Shown here: positions 63,685-64,000 of the stretch, piece after piece
Numbering within the stretch: position 1 is the first letter of the stretch
Layout of the letters: every line of letters starts with the position of its first letter
From: CAYNNP01 sp964398215
GTDB lineage: Bacteria; Planctomycetota; Planctomycetia; Pirellulales; Pirellulaceae
Length of the DNA stretch: 64,000 bases
Direction: 5' to 3'
Assembly: GCA_964398215.1 (NCBI GenBank)
Contig: CAYNNP010000003.1
Coordinates: 1 to 64,000, forward strand
The notes under the pieces: model-generated
The model's input: the letters and a program-made list of their open reading frames with translations, nothing else
Told to the model about the DNA's origin: nothing
Database searches by the model: none
Translations under genes and position numbers: made by a program

Positions 63685-64000
63685 ATGAACAAGACATCAG
63701 AGTTGTTTCGTGTTGTTGCGATCGCTGCGCTTTTATTGATCGCGGGTTGCGGCTCAAGGCAGGAGACTGGAGAGAATCAATCAGACGATCCGGCGCCAAC
63801 CAAGGAGGCTTCGGCTGCAAGCACTGCCAATGAGCAGCAGAGTTCTCTGCGGAACGGATCGACTGTGTTGGTTGGATTGATCGATGGGATGATTGACGCA
63901 AAGGAATTCGAATGGTTGTACTGTTTTCGCAACGACACACTGTCAAAGTCTGGTTGGATAAGTGAATTCAAGAACAGAAATGGAATTGCATCAAACGATG
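63685..64000 (+). CDS. N-terminal part of a lipoprotein, runs off the window
   Basis: Open frame from ATG at 63685 to the window edge, 105 codons without a stop. The start MNKTSELFRVVAIAALLLIA is followed by GC, a lipobox (LIAGC). A Ser/Gln/Glu/Ala-rich linker follows, then TVLVGLIDGMIDAKEFEWLYCF. No family is recognised. It is divergent from recA. Confidence 0.65.
   Translation, partial: MNKTSELFRVVAIAALLLIAGCGSRQETGENQSDDPAPTKEASAASTANEQQSSLRNGSTVLVGLIDGMIDAKEFEWLYCFRNDTLSKSGWISEFKNRNGIASND

Noticed and set aside
1..64000. tRNA, rRNA, CRISPR arrays, transposases or prophage genes
   Set aside because: I found no cloverleaf, no regularly spaced direct repeats with unique spacers, and no transposase, integrase or phage structural motif in any plausible frame.

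Overview
The window reads as a chromosomal segment of a planctomycete, most likely of the Pirellulales (Rhodopirellula and relatives). The evidence is gene content: two DUF1080 fusion proteins, a tandem pair of formylglycine sulfatases, a TPR/FG-GAP/ASPIC-UnbV lipoprotein, a DUF1585 C-terminus, a glucose/sorbosone-dehydrogenase-like propeller, a Cys/Pro-repeat exported protein and a Tyr/Thr/Val-rich exported protein. Genes are loosely packed, base composition is near-balanced, and housekeeping genes (hisA, ilvB, proB, a purF-like gene, trkA, fluC, hrpB, recA) are scattered singly among exported proteins. The assembly has two 100-N gaps, at 9236-9335 and 27528-27627. The first truncates two different genes; the second lies inside a repetitive gene.

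Layout. 1-7.8 kb, minus strand: secreted esterase, DUF1080-GSDH fusion, SGNH-DUF1080 fusion, a DUF1294 membrane protein, a second large esterase, then hisA. 8-12 kb: an uncharacterised protein, the end of a DUF1585 protein, a gap, the start of an ECF sigma factor with a TTG start, an endonuclease/phosphatase-family protein, the Tyr/Thr/Val-rich protein and a Trm112-like protein. 12-20.8 kb: acyltransferase plus fatty-acid desaturase (3-base spacing), a BaiN/HI0933 flavoprotein, small membrane proteins, a DUF2007-type protein, and fluC overlapping an 871-residue propeller/CBM9-like protein. 21-27 kb, plus strand: ilvB, purine nucleoside phosphorylase, a split divergent glutamate-synthase-like pair (GXGXG subunit plus degenerate barrel subunit), and an HD-GYP response regulator. 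27-29 kb: the Cys/Pro-repeat protein and a lipoprotein, each with an intrinsic terminator. 29-36 kb: a plus-strand run of membrane proteins, trkA and a fused HyuA-HyuB (5-oxoprolinase type).

36-42 kb, minus strand: a NolW-repeat protein lacking a secretin barrel, coupled to an EF-hand/P-domain protein, and a CrtI-type oxidoreductase. 42.5-46 kb: tandem sulfatases. 46-50 kb: the UnbV lipoprotein overlapping an aldo/keto reductase. 50-57 kb: hrpB, a membrane-anchored S41 peptidase, a DUF4259-like protein and a secreted FAD oxidoreductase. 57.5-64 kb: proB, a divergent purF-like enzyme, a small exported protein, an exported propeller, recA and the start of a lipoprotein.

The most notable non-coding signal is a dispersed, non-autonomous repeat of about 140 bp. 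Two copies (57311-57451, 60473-60612) have matching inverted ends beginning TTGTAGGC, and a third (about 16122-16256) is degenerate at its left end. The shared cores are 111, 111 and 112 bp with no appreciable indels. All copies lie just 3' of genes, and one supplies the stop codon of a neighbouring gene. There is also a long palindrome at 1130-1204, a nested palindrome at 42392-42500 and a 17-bp palindrome in the recA promoter region. No tRNA, rRNA, CRISPR array, transposase or integrase was seen.
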